A stretch of DNA of 27,554 nucleotides, taken from assembly GCA_017477035.1 (NCBI GenBank), contig JAFUXW010000038.1, positions 1 to 27,554 of the forward strand, in the 5' to 3' direction. Positions 20,107 through 27,554 of the stretch are shown piece by piece. Source of the stretch: Alphaproteobacteria bacterium (lineage in GTDB: Bacteria; Pseudomonadota; Alphaproteobacteria; RF32; CAG-239). Numbering within the stretch: the stretch's first letter is position 1; every line of letters begins with the position of its first letter. A program made the translations under genes and the position numbers. Below the pieces are notes generated by a model. That model made no database searches. It saw nothing but the letters and a program-made list of their open reading frames with translations, and had not been told where the DNA came from.

Positions 20107-21193
20107 GACTTATAAAATGCACGAGATTTGCCTTCTTGAAAAAGGGAAACAAATTGATACAACTTTACTTAATGACAGCAACACTTATCAATATATTAAT
20201 GGTGGAATAAACGCATCAGGATACTATGATAAATATAATACCGATGAAAATACCGTTATTGTTTCTGAGGGCGGTGCATCATGCGGCTATGTTAATTATG
20301 TTACAGAAAAATTCTGGTGCGGTTGTCACTGTTATAAACTGATAAACCCAAAAGTTACCCCTAAATATTTATATTACGCCTTAAAAGGTAATCAAAATAG
20401 TATTATGGAATTACGCACTGGTGCGGCAATGCCTAATATCAAAAAAAGCAGTTTTAATGACATGAACATCAAGCTCGACGATGATAAAAATGTCCAAGCA
20501 ACAATTATTTCATCTTTAGACAGTATTCAGACATTAATTGACAGCAAAAATTCTCAATTAAAACAGCTTGATGAATTAGTAAAATCACGATTTATCGAGA
20601 TGTTTGATACTATAGATATGAGTGAAGAAAGGAAAGATTGGGTAGAACTGGAAAAAATATCAAAAATATATTCAGGCACTACACCATCCACCAAGGATGA
20701 AGAAAATTGGAATGGAGATATTCCTTGGATTACTCCGGCTGAAATGAATAAAGACACATTTTACATTACTGATACTGTTAGAAAAATAACCGAAAAAGGC
20801 CGTAAATCAAAATCCTTAGAAATGATGCCGACAAATACCGTTTTACTATCAACTCGTGCACCCATTGGGAAAGTTGGCATTACAGGCGTTCCAATGACTT
20901 GTAATCAAGGTTTCAAAAATTTCGGATGTGGAGATAAATTAAATCCTATTTACCTTTATATTTTACTTAAAGAGAATACAGAATATTTGAACTCTTTAGG
21001 TTCCGGTACAACATTCCTTGAAATTTCAAAGTCAAAAATAGCAAAAACAAAGATCCCTGTTCCTCCGATAGAGCTTCAAAATACCTTCGCTGAGTTTGTA
21101 AAACAGGTCGACAAATCGAAATTTATCGTGCAGAAACAAATAGAAGATTTGCAAGAATTATTAGACAGTAAAATGGATGAATATTTTGGATAA
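20099..21193 (+). CDS. hsdS: type I RM specificity subunit HsdS, expressed cassette (TRDs b and c)
   Basis: 364 residues with the full two-TRD layout. TRD b is about residues 1-135 (YQYINGGINASGYYDKYNTD, GAAMPNIKKSSFNDM). The central conserved helix SQLKQLDELVKSRFIEMF spans about 152-169. TRD c is about 170-320 (GTTPSTKDEENWNGDIPWIT, STRAPIGKVGITGVP, GSGTTFLEISKSKI), and the distal conserved helix is IELQNTFAEFVKQVDKSKF with a 22-residue tail ending SKMDEYFG. It decides the DNA target of the HsdM/HsdR complex. ATG 20099 overlaps the upstream stop; GGAGG lies four bases before. hsdR follows after 25 bases. Confidence 0.93.
   Translation: MLKTYKMHEICLLEKGKQIDTTLLNDSNTYQYINGGINASGYYDKYNTDENTVIVSEGGASCGYVNYVTEKFWCGCHCYKLINPKVTPKYLYYALKGNQNSIMELRTGAAMPNIKKSSFNDMNIKLDDDKNVQATIISSLDSIQTLIDSKNSQLKQLDELVKSRFIEMFDTIDMSEERKDWVELEKISKIYSGTTPSTKDEENWNGDIPWITPAEMNKDTFYITDTVRKITEKGRKSKSLEMMPTNTVLLSTRAPIGKVGITGVPMTCNQGFKNFGCGDKLNPIYLYILLKENTEYLNSLGSGTTFLEISKSKIAKTKIPVPPIELQNTFAEFVKQVDKSKFIVQKQIEDLQELLDSKMDEYFG
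20566..20596 (+). repeat. 31-bp direct repeat, copy 2 (central region of expressed hsdS)
   Basis: Identical to 20054-20084 and in the same frame. It overlaps the IR-b repeat. Confidence 0.85.
20580..20606 (+). repeat. 27-bp inverted repeat, left copy (IR-b)
   Basis: A perfect inverted match to 25983-26009, in the central conserved region encoding KSRFIEMF of both full HsdS proteins. Exchange here would swap TRD c for TRD e while keeping TRD b. Confidence 0.93.
21058..21124 (+). repeat. 67-bp inverted repeat, left copy (IR-c)
   Basis: A perfect inverted match to 25522-25588, encoding the distal conserved helix ELQNTFAEFVKQVDKSKF. Exchange here leaves both TRD pairs in place, swaps only the last residues of HsdS, and inverts hsdR with the recombinase gene. 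Confidence 0.95.
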
Positions 21194-21218
21194 AAGCCAA
21201 TAAAATAAAGGTGTTGCC

Positions 21219-24200
21219 ATGAAATTTGACTACTTAAAAGGAATAGAAGAATTACAAAACCTCTATACAGCGATAAATACGGATGATTCTGCTGAAGAAC
21301 CATATATACGTTGTCTTCGTTATGGCAAATGTATTGAGATTCTTGTGCGATACGCCTATGCCAAGTCAATTCCGAACTATAATGTAACAGCTTCGGAAAT
21401 GATTAAACTTTTAAAGGAGAAGAGGTTTAAGCAATTTCTAGGTAAAACTGATTATTATAATAAAATACATTTTGTGTGGCTTGCCAGCAACAATGCCGCT
21501 TTTGATCACGATATTGATCAAGAAACAGCCGATCTTGCCTTTGAAAACTTAAAAGAAGCCACCTTCATCATATTTTCTAAAATTCAAAATTTTGATGAAA
21601 ATCAGCGTGCATCCTATGTATATGTCCCTAAAAGAGAAAACTCTATTACTGAAGCTAAAACCAGAGAACTATACATTGATACAAACCTTAGAAATGCCGG
21701 CTATACTGTCCTAAAGGAAAAAGGTAAAATTGTTCCGGATAAAGTTGGTATAGAAATAGAAGTTCATAATTTACCAAACCAAGCTACAGGATTTGTTGAT
21801 TATGTCATATATAATAAAATTGGTTTACCCATTGCTGTTATTGAAGCTAAACGCACCAGCATTTCTGAAGAAGCCGGTGCGCAACAAGCCAGAGATTACG
21901 CTGATGCACTAGTTGATAATCTTAATTTGGGCTATCGTCCTATTATATATTACACAAATGGTTACAAAATTAAAATTCAGGACAGGTTGGGCTATCCGGC
22001 ACGTGAAGTCGGTAATTTTGCATCATTAGATGACTTAGAATTAATGATAAAACGGCAGCAACCAGGAACTAAAGACACTCGTAATGCCATTATAAACAAA
22101 GCAGTAGACGAGAATATAATCAACCGCAGTAAACTCATAGAAGCAATTAAAGAAATGATTGATTCTATGAATGTTAACGGTAAAATGCGGCGAAAAGGCC
22201 TGCTTGTACTGCCTTGTGGTGTCGGTAAAACGAGAACCGCTGTTGCTCTGAGCAAAATTTTAATTAATAATGACTGGGTGCAAAATATTCTTTTCCTAGC
22301 CGACCGTAACAATCTTGTTTCTAATGCTTTAAAGCCATTTACGCAGTATATCGAGGGTGTTGTTAGCGATATATCGGCAGACAATCCGGATAGAGATACA
22401 AATGCACGTGTTTGCATTTGCACATATAATTCCATGCTAAATTTCCTCAATAAACCTAAAAAAGAATTTTCTGTCGGTCATTTTGATTTGATTATAGTGG
22501 ACGAAGCCCACCGCTCATTATTCAATGTTTATCGTGCCATTTTTGAATATTTTGATTCATTTGTTATCGGTTTAACTGCAACACCTAGCACCGCAATTGA
22601 CCGTTCAACTTATGAAATACTGGATTTAAATACCGACGAACCAACATTTGAAGTTAAATTTGAAGAAGCGGTAAATCTCGAATATCTTGTTAGTTACCGC
22701 GCCTTTGATAAGACCTCAGACATTTTGAAAAATGGTCTAAAATATGCTGATTTGAGTGATAAAGAAAAAGAACAATACGAAAATCTCTTTACATTGGAAG
22801 ATGGAAGCATTCCAGAGGAAGTAGAAGGCAGTAAATTCAGAAAAAATCTATTTAATGAAGATACTATAAAAAAGATGTTTTCAGATTTATTTGCTAATGG
22901 CTTGAGAGTTGATAACGGCAATAAAATTGGGAAAACTTTAATTTTTGCTGTTGATCATAATCATGCTGTTAAAATTGTCGAAACATTTAAAAAAATATAT
23001 CCGGCACTTGGTGATGAATTTTGTCAGGTTATTGATACACAAATAAAGAAAAATAAAACAAGACAAGACAATTTTGCAAAAAAAGATTCAGATCCTCAAA
23101 TTGTTGTATCAGTTGATATGATGGATACTGGCGTTGATATTCCTGAAATTGTAAACCTTGTGTTCTTCAAAAGGGTATTATCACGCATTAAATTTGACCA
23201 AATGTGGGGACGAGGAACAAGAACGTGTAAAGACTTACACGTCATATCACCCTCAAGAGATTATTTTGAAGGTCGTTCTTCGGACGATACACGTATGGAC
23301 TATTGCGACAAACAAGGATTTTTTATCTTTGATTATTGTAATAATTTTGAATATTTTGACATGAATCCTGAGGGCAAAGATCCATCCAATCAGCTTAATC
23401 TAAATCAAAAAATATATTCAACAAAATTGGATATTTTAACGAAACTGCAACCGATAACATATCAGGAACAACCAAGTTATAAAGCATATCACACCCAATT
23501 AAAGCAGTATCTTGCCAACAAAATTGCTAACTTAGACACAGATAGAATTGATGTTAACGCGAAACTGTATTATGTTGATAAATATAAGGCAGAAACAGCA
23601 TTTGAGTATCTTTCAGAAAAAGACCTATATGATATAAAAACCAACCTACTTAAACTCATAGACCAAGATACAAACGATGATACATATTCAAAATCTTTAG
23701 AATTCAGAGTATGTATAATGCAACTTTCTCTTTTGGATGACAAAATCGACTCAACAAAACAACAAATTCAGCTTATGAAAACTGCAATGGCTTTACTTGC
23801 AAAGGCGAGTATTAAAGAAATTTTCGATAAAAAAGAAATGCTGAAAGAATTGTCTAGTGAAGATTATTATCAAAATTTAGATTTCTTTGAACTTGAAAAA
23901 ATAAAATCAGAAATCGGGCCACTAATCAAATATCTACGCGGAGACAAGGTGGCTTTGACCGTGACAAATTTTAATGATGTCGTAGAAACCACAGTAAGAG
24001 ATGTAAAATTCGATTTTGATGACTTCCGTTCATATCGAGAGAAAATTATCTCATATTTATTGAAGCATTTTGGAGAAATCCGGGTCGTCCAAAAAATCAT
24101 CAATCTTGAAGCCTTAACTCAAAAAGATTTAAACGAACTGCAAGATGTTTTAAATTCCTTAAAAAATCCTGTAGATGATGAAACTGAAAATTTTAACAAC

Positions 24201-24494
24201 ACACAGGAGCTAATTATATTTATCAGAAAAATTATCGGATTGGATAAAAAAGCCATAGATGAAAAATGTGCAAAGTTCTTAAATTATAATAATTTTAATC
24301 AAGAACAACGCCAACTCATCAACTTAATTATAGATTTTGCGATTCGGAATGGAAATGTTACAACGGATGATTTGGTTAATGAGCAACCATTTTGTGATCT
24401 TGAAATTCAGGAGTTATTTGATTTTGATATAAGACCTCTTATTCAGTTGGTTAATGTGTTTAACAGTCCTCTAACTATTTCTGCTGCAGCATAA
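21219..24494 (+). CDS. hsdR: type I RM system, restriction subunit HsdR
   Basis: 1091 residues. In order: an N-terminal DUF4145-like helical domain (1-125); the nuclease core with Asp194 and GLPIAVIEAKR (Glu209, Lys211); the helicase Walker A LPCGVGKTR (332-338), DEAH (428-431) and GLTATP (452-456); motif VI as MWGRGTRTCKD; and the EcoEI-type C-terminal domain. It translocates and cleaves unmethylated DNA when bound to HsdM-HsdS. All motifs are intact. AAGGTG precedes the ATG by seven bases and no separate promoter is seen, so it depends on read-through from hsdM in this orientation. It lies wholly inside the invertible segment. Confidence 0.94.
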   Translation: MKFDYLKGIEELQNLYTAINTDDSAEEPYIRCLRYGKCIEILVRYAYAKSIPNYNVTASEMIKLLKEKRFKQFLGKTDYYNKIHFVWLASNNAAFDHDIDQETADLAFENLKEATFIIFSKIQNFDENQRASYVYVPKRENSITEAKTRELYIDTNLRNAGYTVLKEKGKIVPDKVGIEIEVHNLPNQATGFVDYVIYNKIGLPIAVIEAKRTSISEEAGAQQARDYADALVDNLNLGYRPIIYYTNGYKIKIQDRLGYPAREVGNFASLDDLELMIKRQQPGTKDTRNAIINKAVDENIINRSKLIEAIKEMIDSMNVNGKMRRKGLLVLPCGVGKTRTAVALSKILINNDWVQNILFLADRNNLVSNALKPFTQYIEGVVSDISADNPDRDTNARVCICTYNSMLNFLNKPKKEFSVGHFDLIIVDEAHRSLFNVYRAIFEYFDSFVIGLTATPSTAIDRSTYEILDLNTDEPTFEVKFEEAVNLEYLVSYRAFDKTSDILKNGLKYADLSDKEKEQYENLFTLEDGSIPEEVEGSKFRKNLFNEDTIKKMFSDLFANGLRVDNGNKIGKTLIFAVDHNHAVKIVETFKKIYPALGDEFCQVIDTQIKKNKTRQDNFAKKDSDPQIVVSVDMMDTGVDIPEIVNLVFFKRVLSRIKFDQMWGRGTRTCKDLHVISPSRDYFEGRSSDDTRMDYCDKQGFFIFDYCNNFEYFDMNPEGKDPSNQLNLNQKIYSTKLDILTKLQPITYQEQPSYKAYHTQLKQYLANKIANLDTDRIDVNAKLYYVDKYKAETAFEYLSEKDLYDIKTNLLKLIDQDTNDDTYSKSLEFRVCIMQLSLLDDKIDSTKQQIQLMKTAMALLAKASIKEIFDKKEMLKELSSEDYYQNLDFFELEKIKSEIGPLIKYLRGDKVALTVTNFNDVVETTVRDVKFDFDDFRSYREKIISYLLKHFGEIRVVQKIINLEALTQKDLNELQDVLNSLKNPVDDETENFNNTQELIIFIRKIIGLDKKAIDEKCAKFLNYNNFNQEQRQLINLIIDFAIRNGNVTTDDLVNEQPFCDLEIQELFDFDIRPLIQLVNVFNSPLTISAAA

Positions 24495-24499
24495 AATTA

Positions 24500-24520
24500 T
24501 CTCCTGTTAGCAACAGGAGA
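24500..24520 (+). promoter_or_regulatory. hairpin sequestering the recombinase ribosome binding site
   Basis: TCTCCTGTT (24500-24508), loop AGC, AACAGGAGA (24512-24520): a perfect nine-pair stem whose 3' arm is the only good Shine-Dalgarno sequence (AGGAGA) for the ATG at 24529. No T-run follows, so it is not a terminator. It should lower translation of the recombinase. Confidence 0.65.
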
Positions 24521-24528
24521 ATAATGAT

Positions 24529-25512
24529 ATGAAAACTGAATATATAAATACTGTACTAGCAAAATTAGAAGGCTCATTTAATGAAAGTCAAATCGAAATT
24601 ATTCGAAAGGCCTTAAAAAGTTCTTTCGAAAACAAGGAAGTAATTGATATAATCGAAACGCAACCTCAGACAAATGAAGACGCTTTATGTTCATTTCTCT
24701 CTGCTAAAAAAATAGAAGGTTGTTCTTTGCGTTCTATCAATTTTTACCAGGTAACTTTACAAAAGATGTTTATTTTTGTTAAAAAACTTTACATTTTTAT
24801 AAACACAGAAGATATAAGGTATTATCTCTCTGAATATCAAAATATTCATAACGTATCTAAGGCCACCATTGATAATATGCGGAGAATTATATCATCATTT
24901 TTTACCTGGTTGGAAAATGAAGACTATATAATAAAAAGTCCGGCACGGCGTATACATAAGGTCAAAATTCCTAAAATGGTCAAAGAAACATTTTCTGAAG
25001 AAACTGTAGAATTAATGCGACAAAATTGTAAAAATATACGCGACTTGGCTATTATAGACACTTTATTTTCGACGGGGATGCGTGTTGGAGAATTAGTAAG
25101 ATTAAATATCTCAGATGTAGATTTTTCAAACAAAGAATGTGTCGTATTAGGTAAAGGTAATAAACAACGTAAGGTCTATTTTGACGCAAAAACAAAAATA
25201 CATTTACAGCAATATCTAAAATCAAGAAAAGATGATAATGAAGCGTTATTTGTCAGTTTATTAGAGCCGCATTATCGCTTAAAAATTAGCGGCGTCGAAA
25301 TAACTTTAAGAAAAATAGGCAAGCGTATTAATATTAGCCATGTCCACCCTCACAAATTTCGCCGAACTCTTGCAACAAAAGCTATTGATAAAGGTATGCC
25401 TATTGAGCAGGTACAACATTTGCTTGGACATGCAAAAATAGATACGACCTTAGGATATGCAATGGTGGACGATGAAAATGTAAAAATTTCACATAAAAAA
25501 TTCTTGGGCTAA
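24529..25512 (+). CDS. tyrosine recombinase of the phase-variable hsd locus
   Basis: 327 residues with a complete active site: TGMRVGEL (Arg185), VLGKGNKQRKV (Lys209), HPHKFRRT (His275, Arg278), LGHAKIDTT (His301) and the nucleophile in LGYAMVDDENV (Tyr310). The N-terminal core-binding domain is SAM-like (LCSFLSAKKIEGCSLRSINF, then FFTWLENEDYII). Recombinases of this XerC/D-like type are known within type I loci, where they invert hsdS cassettes (e.g. CreX, PsrA). Here the gene lies between two oppositely oriented hsdS genes sharing three inverted repeats, which are its likely targets. Its 3' end overlaps the convergent hsdS by 24 bases. Confidence 0.92.
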   Translation: MKTEYINTVLAKLEGSFNESQIEIIRKALKSSFENKEVIDIIETQPQTNEDALCSFLSAKKIEGCSLRSINFYQVTLQKMFIFVKKLYIFINTEDIRYYLSEYQNIHNVSKATIDNMRRIISSFFTWLENEDYIIKSPARRIHKVKIPKMVKETFSEETVELMRQNCKNIRDLAIIDTLFSTGMRVGELVRLNISDVDFSNKECVVLGKGNKQRKVYFDAKTKIHLQQYLKSRKDDNEALFVSLLEPHYRLKISGVEITLRKIGKRINISHVHPHKFRRTLATKAIDKGMPIEQVQHLLGHAKIDTTLGYAMVDDENVKISHKKFLG

Positions 25513-26571
25513 CGAAACAACAAATTTCGATTTGTCGACCTGTTTTACAAACTCAGCGAAGGTATTTTGAAGCTCTATCGGAGGAACAATATAACGTAAT
25601 GTCTCCATAGGTTTTTGAGTTATTTTTGGCTGTGCGGCGGCATCATTGTATTGAGCAAAATTATATTCGCACATCAATTCTTCTAAAAATTCCAAATTAA
25701 AACAATTTTTTTTGAATTCTTTGATATAAATCGCATTATCAGTAACCCAATTACTGCCCGAAATTTTCCTTACATTACCACAGTATGCACCAACCCGTCC
25801 TATTACTATAGTAGCAAAATTTATTAGTGGTTCAGAAGTATACCAAGCAATACCATTGCCACCATAAACAGGAATACCACTTTCCAATCTCTTTGAAGCT
25901 TCTAAAAATTTTCCACTAGAGAATCTGAATAAATCCGAACCTTGTTTTGTTAAAAAGTTTTTGTCGTTGTTTTTTACGTCCCCAAACATCTCGATAAATC
26001 GTGATTTTATAAGCTCGTCAAGCTGTTTGAGTTGTTCTTTTTTCACAGAAATACAACCAACAACTTTATCTAAAAATGATACATTTTGATTTTGCGTGGT
26101 AAAATCGGGACAGTTTATTTTTTTATCAAGATATGTCGATATTTTTAAATTCTGTATACCGGTTGTTTTATTGTAGCAGTCAGAAAAAATGCCTGTTTCG
26201 TAAAAATGCTTCATTTGATAGAATAAATACTTTGGCATTATTTTATTTTTATCTGGTCTGATGGCGATAACAAAGTTATTACAGACATATTTATTGTCTG
26301 TGCTTTCAAAAATATTAACATATCCAACAGAATGTGTCCTTGTCCCGCCACTTTTTTCAATTAAAATATCACCTTTCAATAAATATGAAGACCTTAATTT
26401 ATTTTCAGGGATTACACGATAGGTTAAGTTATCATAAGAAATATAACCCTCGTAAGTCATATTGTTTGTTTTAATAACTGGTGTGGTTATAGCACCAGGT
26501 ACAGGTTCATCACCCCAAATTCCCTTAATTTCAGCACAGATAACATCTTTTATTTTAAGTAGATTTAGCAT
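25489..26571 (-). CDS. hsdS: HsdS, alternative cassette on the opposite strand (TRDs d and e)
   Basis: 360 residues with both TRDs: TRD d about 1-175 (IWGDEPVPGAITTPVIKTNN, EKSGGTRTHSVGY, KTTGIQNLKISTYLDKK), central helix QLKQLDELIKSRFIEMFG about 178-195, TRD e to about 330 (GIPVYGGNGIAWYTSE, IVIGRVGAYCGNVRKIS, AAAQPKITQKPME), then IELQNTFAEFVKQVDKSKF. The last ten residues (VVSLAQEFFM) come from the antisense of the recombinase gene end, replacing the 22-residue tail of the expressed copy. Start signals lie on IR-a and are intact. It is either a stored cassette or expressed from the right-hand promoter; the sequence cannot decide. Confidence 0.9.
   Translation of the reverse strand: MLNLLKIKDVICAEIKGIWGDEPVPGAITTPVIKTNNMTYEGYISYDNLTYRVIPENKLRSSYLLKGDILIEKSGGTRTHSVGYVNIFESTDNKYVCNNFVIAIRPDKNKIMPKYLFYQMKHFYETGIFSDCYNKTTGIQNLKISTYLDKKINCPDFTTQNQNVSFLDKVVGCISVKKEQLKQLDELIKSRFIEMFGDVKNNDKNFLTKQGSDLFRFSSGKFLEASKRLESGIPVYGGNGIAWYTSEPLINFATIVIGRVGAYCGNVRKISGSNWVTDNAIYIKEFKKNCFNLEFLEELMCEYNFAQYNDAAAQPKITQKPMETLRYIVPPIELQNTFAEFVKQVDKSKFVVSLAQEFFM
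25522..25588 (-). repeat. 67-bp inverted repeat, right copy (IR-c)
   Basis: The exact reverse complement of 21058-21124. It starts ten bases beyond the recombinase stop codon. Confidence 0.95.
25983..26009 (-). repeat. 27-bp inverted repeat, right copy (IR-b)
   Basis: The exact reverse complement of 20580-20606. Seventeen of its bases also match the half hsdS at 20068-20084, which would allow an a-e fusion. Confidence 0.93.
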
Positions 26572-26600
26572 GCTACCTCCTGACAGATAAATCGTGATTT
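26564..26600 (-). repeat. 37-bp inverted repeat, right copy (IR-a)
   Basis: The exact reverse complement of 20070-20106. It carries the ribosome binding site and ATG of the alternative hsdS and forms the right boundary of the 6.5-kb invertible segment. Confidence 0.95.
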
Positions 26601-26632
26601 ACTTTTCATGAATATTTAAATATTTTCATTGT

Positions 26633-26660
26633 GTATTAACGAATTCAGTAATAAATTCAA
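26633..26660 (-). promoter_or_regulatory. candidate promoter reading into the invertible segment from the right
   Basis: On the minus strand TTGAAT (26660-26655), 16-base spacer, TAATAC (26638-26633), outside IR-a. On the + strand the same gap offers TTGTGT-N17-TAAATT for the gene at 26690. Either or both may be used; the gap is too A+T-rich to be sure. Confidence 0.3.
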
Positions 26661-26689
26661 TATACAAATAAACTTTAAAGGAATTAAAA

Positions 26690-27554
26690 ATGGAACTCGG
26701 AAAAATTAAAGTTATAAAGGATTTGCGTAGCGTTTGGAAAAACGAAGCAAACGATTTCACTAAGTGGCTGGCACAAGAAGAAAATATCAATCTTTTAGGC
26801 GACGAGCTTGGTCTATCTCTTCAGGTACAAGAGACAGAGGCCGGTGTCGGAAGTTATAGACTTGATATTTTGGCCACAGAGACATCTGAAGAAAACGAAG
26901 TTCAAGTTGTTATTGAAAATCAGCTTGAAAGCACGAACCATGACCACTTGGGTAAAATTATAACTTATGCTTCCGGTTACGATGCAAAATACATCATTTG
27001 GATTGTTAAAGAAGCACGTGAAGAACATATTCAAGCCATAAATTGGCTTAATGAAATAACCGGCGATGACAGGAACTTCTTTCTTGTTAAAATCGAATTG
27101 TGGCAGATCGAAAATTCCGTTTTAGCTCCAATATTTCAAATTATATGCCGCCCGAATGAATGGGGAAAAACCATTCGTAATAAGCGTGTTTCTACTGAAT
27201 TTAGCAATGCTCAGATGGTACATTATAGCATATGGAGTGATTTCAAGGATTATGCTCTTGCCCGTAAGCCAAAGTTTAATTTAAGAACACCCAGTCAAGA
27301 CCATTGGTACGACATTTCTGTCGGACGTTCCGGAGTTCACATTGCATTGACTGCGCATTCGAAAGAAAATCTACTTTCCTGCCAATTTTATATTCGCGAT
27401 GATCACACGTTATACCATTTCTTGGAACAGCATAAGGATGAAATCACGCAAAAACTTGGTTTAGAATTGAACTGGGACTGTGTTGAGGGCAGAAAAGCGT
27501 GCTATATTGAAACAAGCAAGCGGTTTGATGAACTTGTAACAGATAATGTATCTA
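26690..27554 (+). CDS. DUF4268-like protein with PD-(D/E)xK-type fold, 3' truncated by window
   Basis: 288 codons open to the right edge, start ATG 26690 with AAAGGAA upstream. The N-terminal half has the nuclease-like pattern GSYRLDILATET, then VQVVIENQLESTNHDHLGKI with Asp, then Glu-x-Gln in place of ExK, followed by the helix ITYASGYDAKYIIWIVKEAR. The C-terminal half (WYDISVGRSGVHIALTAHSK, FLEQHKDEI) matches DUF4268, a domain frequent in defence islands and next to RM systems. The Gln in the ExK position is common in the NucS/DUF91-like branch, so catalysis is uncertain. It stands just outside the invertible segment, divergent from the alternative hsdS. Confidence 0.75.
   Translation, partial: MELGKIKVIKDLRSVWKNEANDFTKWLAQEENINLLGDELGLSLQVQETEAGVGSYRLDILATETSEENEVQVVIENQLESTNHDHLGKIITYASGYDAKYIIWIVKEAREEHIQAINWLNEITGDDRNFFLVKIELWQIENSVLAPIFQIICRPNEWGKTIRNKRVSTEFSNAQMVHYSIWSDFKDYALARKPKFNLRTPSQDHWYDISVGRSGVHIALTAHSKENLLSCQFYIRDDHTLYHFLEQHKDEITQKLGLELNWDCVEGRKACYIETSKRFDELVTDNVS

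Noticed and set aside
22694..22921. Minus-strand ORF inside hsdR
   Set aside because: It is a shadow frame of a clearly conserved helicase gene; no start signals and implausible composition. The same applies to other antisense ORFs in hsdM, hsdS, AbiE and epoxide hydrolase genes.

Overview
The window is A+T-rich bacterial DNA, probably from a host- or gut-associated alphaproteobacterium. The evidence is short Shine-Dalgarno-led operons, AAAAA/TTTTT-rich spacers, a TerC/Alx membrane protein, an FrnE-type DsbA protein, two DUF1737 proteins and scraps of a proteobacterial prophage. The taxonomic call is an inference from gene families, not from a marker gene. No rRNA, tRNA or CRISPR array was seen.

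Layout. 0-3.3 kb is chromosomal: a secreted small protein behind a structured leader with a terminator, a membrane protein of unknown function, and TerC. 3.3-12.8 kb is accessory and patchy. It is bracketed by two direct copies of a ~148-bp non-coding element, each next to a stub of a phage-type integrase. Inside are a cupin/Rrf2/DUF5131/lipoprotein/DUF1737 set, a SnoaL-like lipoprotein, an epoxide hydrolase with an MmcQ/YjbR protein, a DsbA/MBL-hydrolase pair, decayed prophage genes, a lipoprotein and an Mpi-like serine recombinase. 12.8-27.5 kb is a defence island: an AbiE-type toxin/antitoxin operon with a third small gene, an unknown three-gene operon, a WYL regulator, and a type I restriction-modification (RM) locus. 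A DUF4268-like, nuclease-fold protein runs off the right edge.

The most interesting part is the RM locus (18.1-26.6 kb). Its order is hsdM, a single-TRD half hsdS, a full hsdS, hsdR, a tyrosine recombinase, and a second full hsdS on the opposite strand. The two full hsdS genes share three nested perfect inverted repeats (37, 27 and 67 bp) at their 5' ends, central conserved regions and 3' ends. Recombination at these would reassort target-recognition domains. Because hsdR and the recombinase lie between the hsdS copies, every single inversion also flips hsdR away from the hsdM promoter. Specificity and coupling of restriction would then vary together, which differs from the usual layout in which only hsdS cassettes invert.

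The second notable signal is a regulatory one. TGTCA half-sites spaced at a 10-bp period occur upstream of the WYL gene (two pairs), upstream of the divergent unknown operon, and upstream of hsdM. In the last two cases the site ends exactly 18 bp before a good -35/N17/-10 promoter. This suggests the WYL protein co-regulates the unknown operon and the RM system. All family calls are from reading the sequence; no database search was possible.
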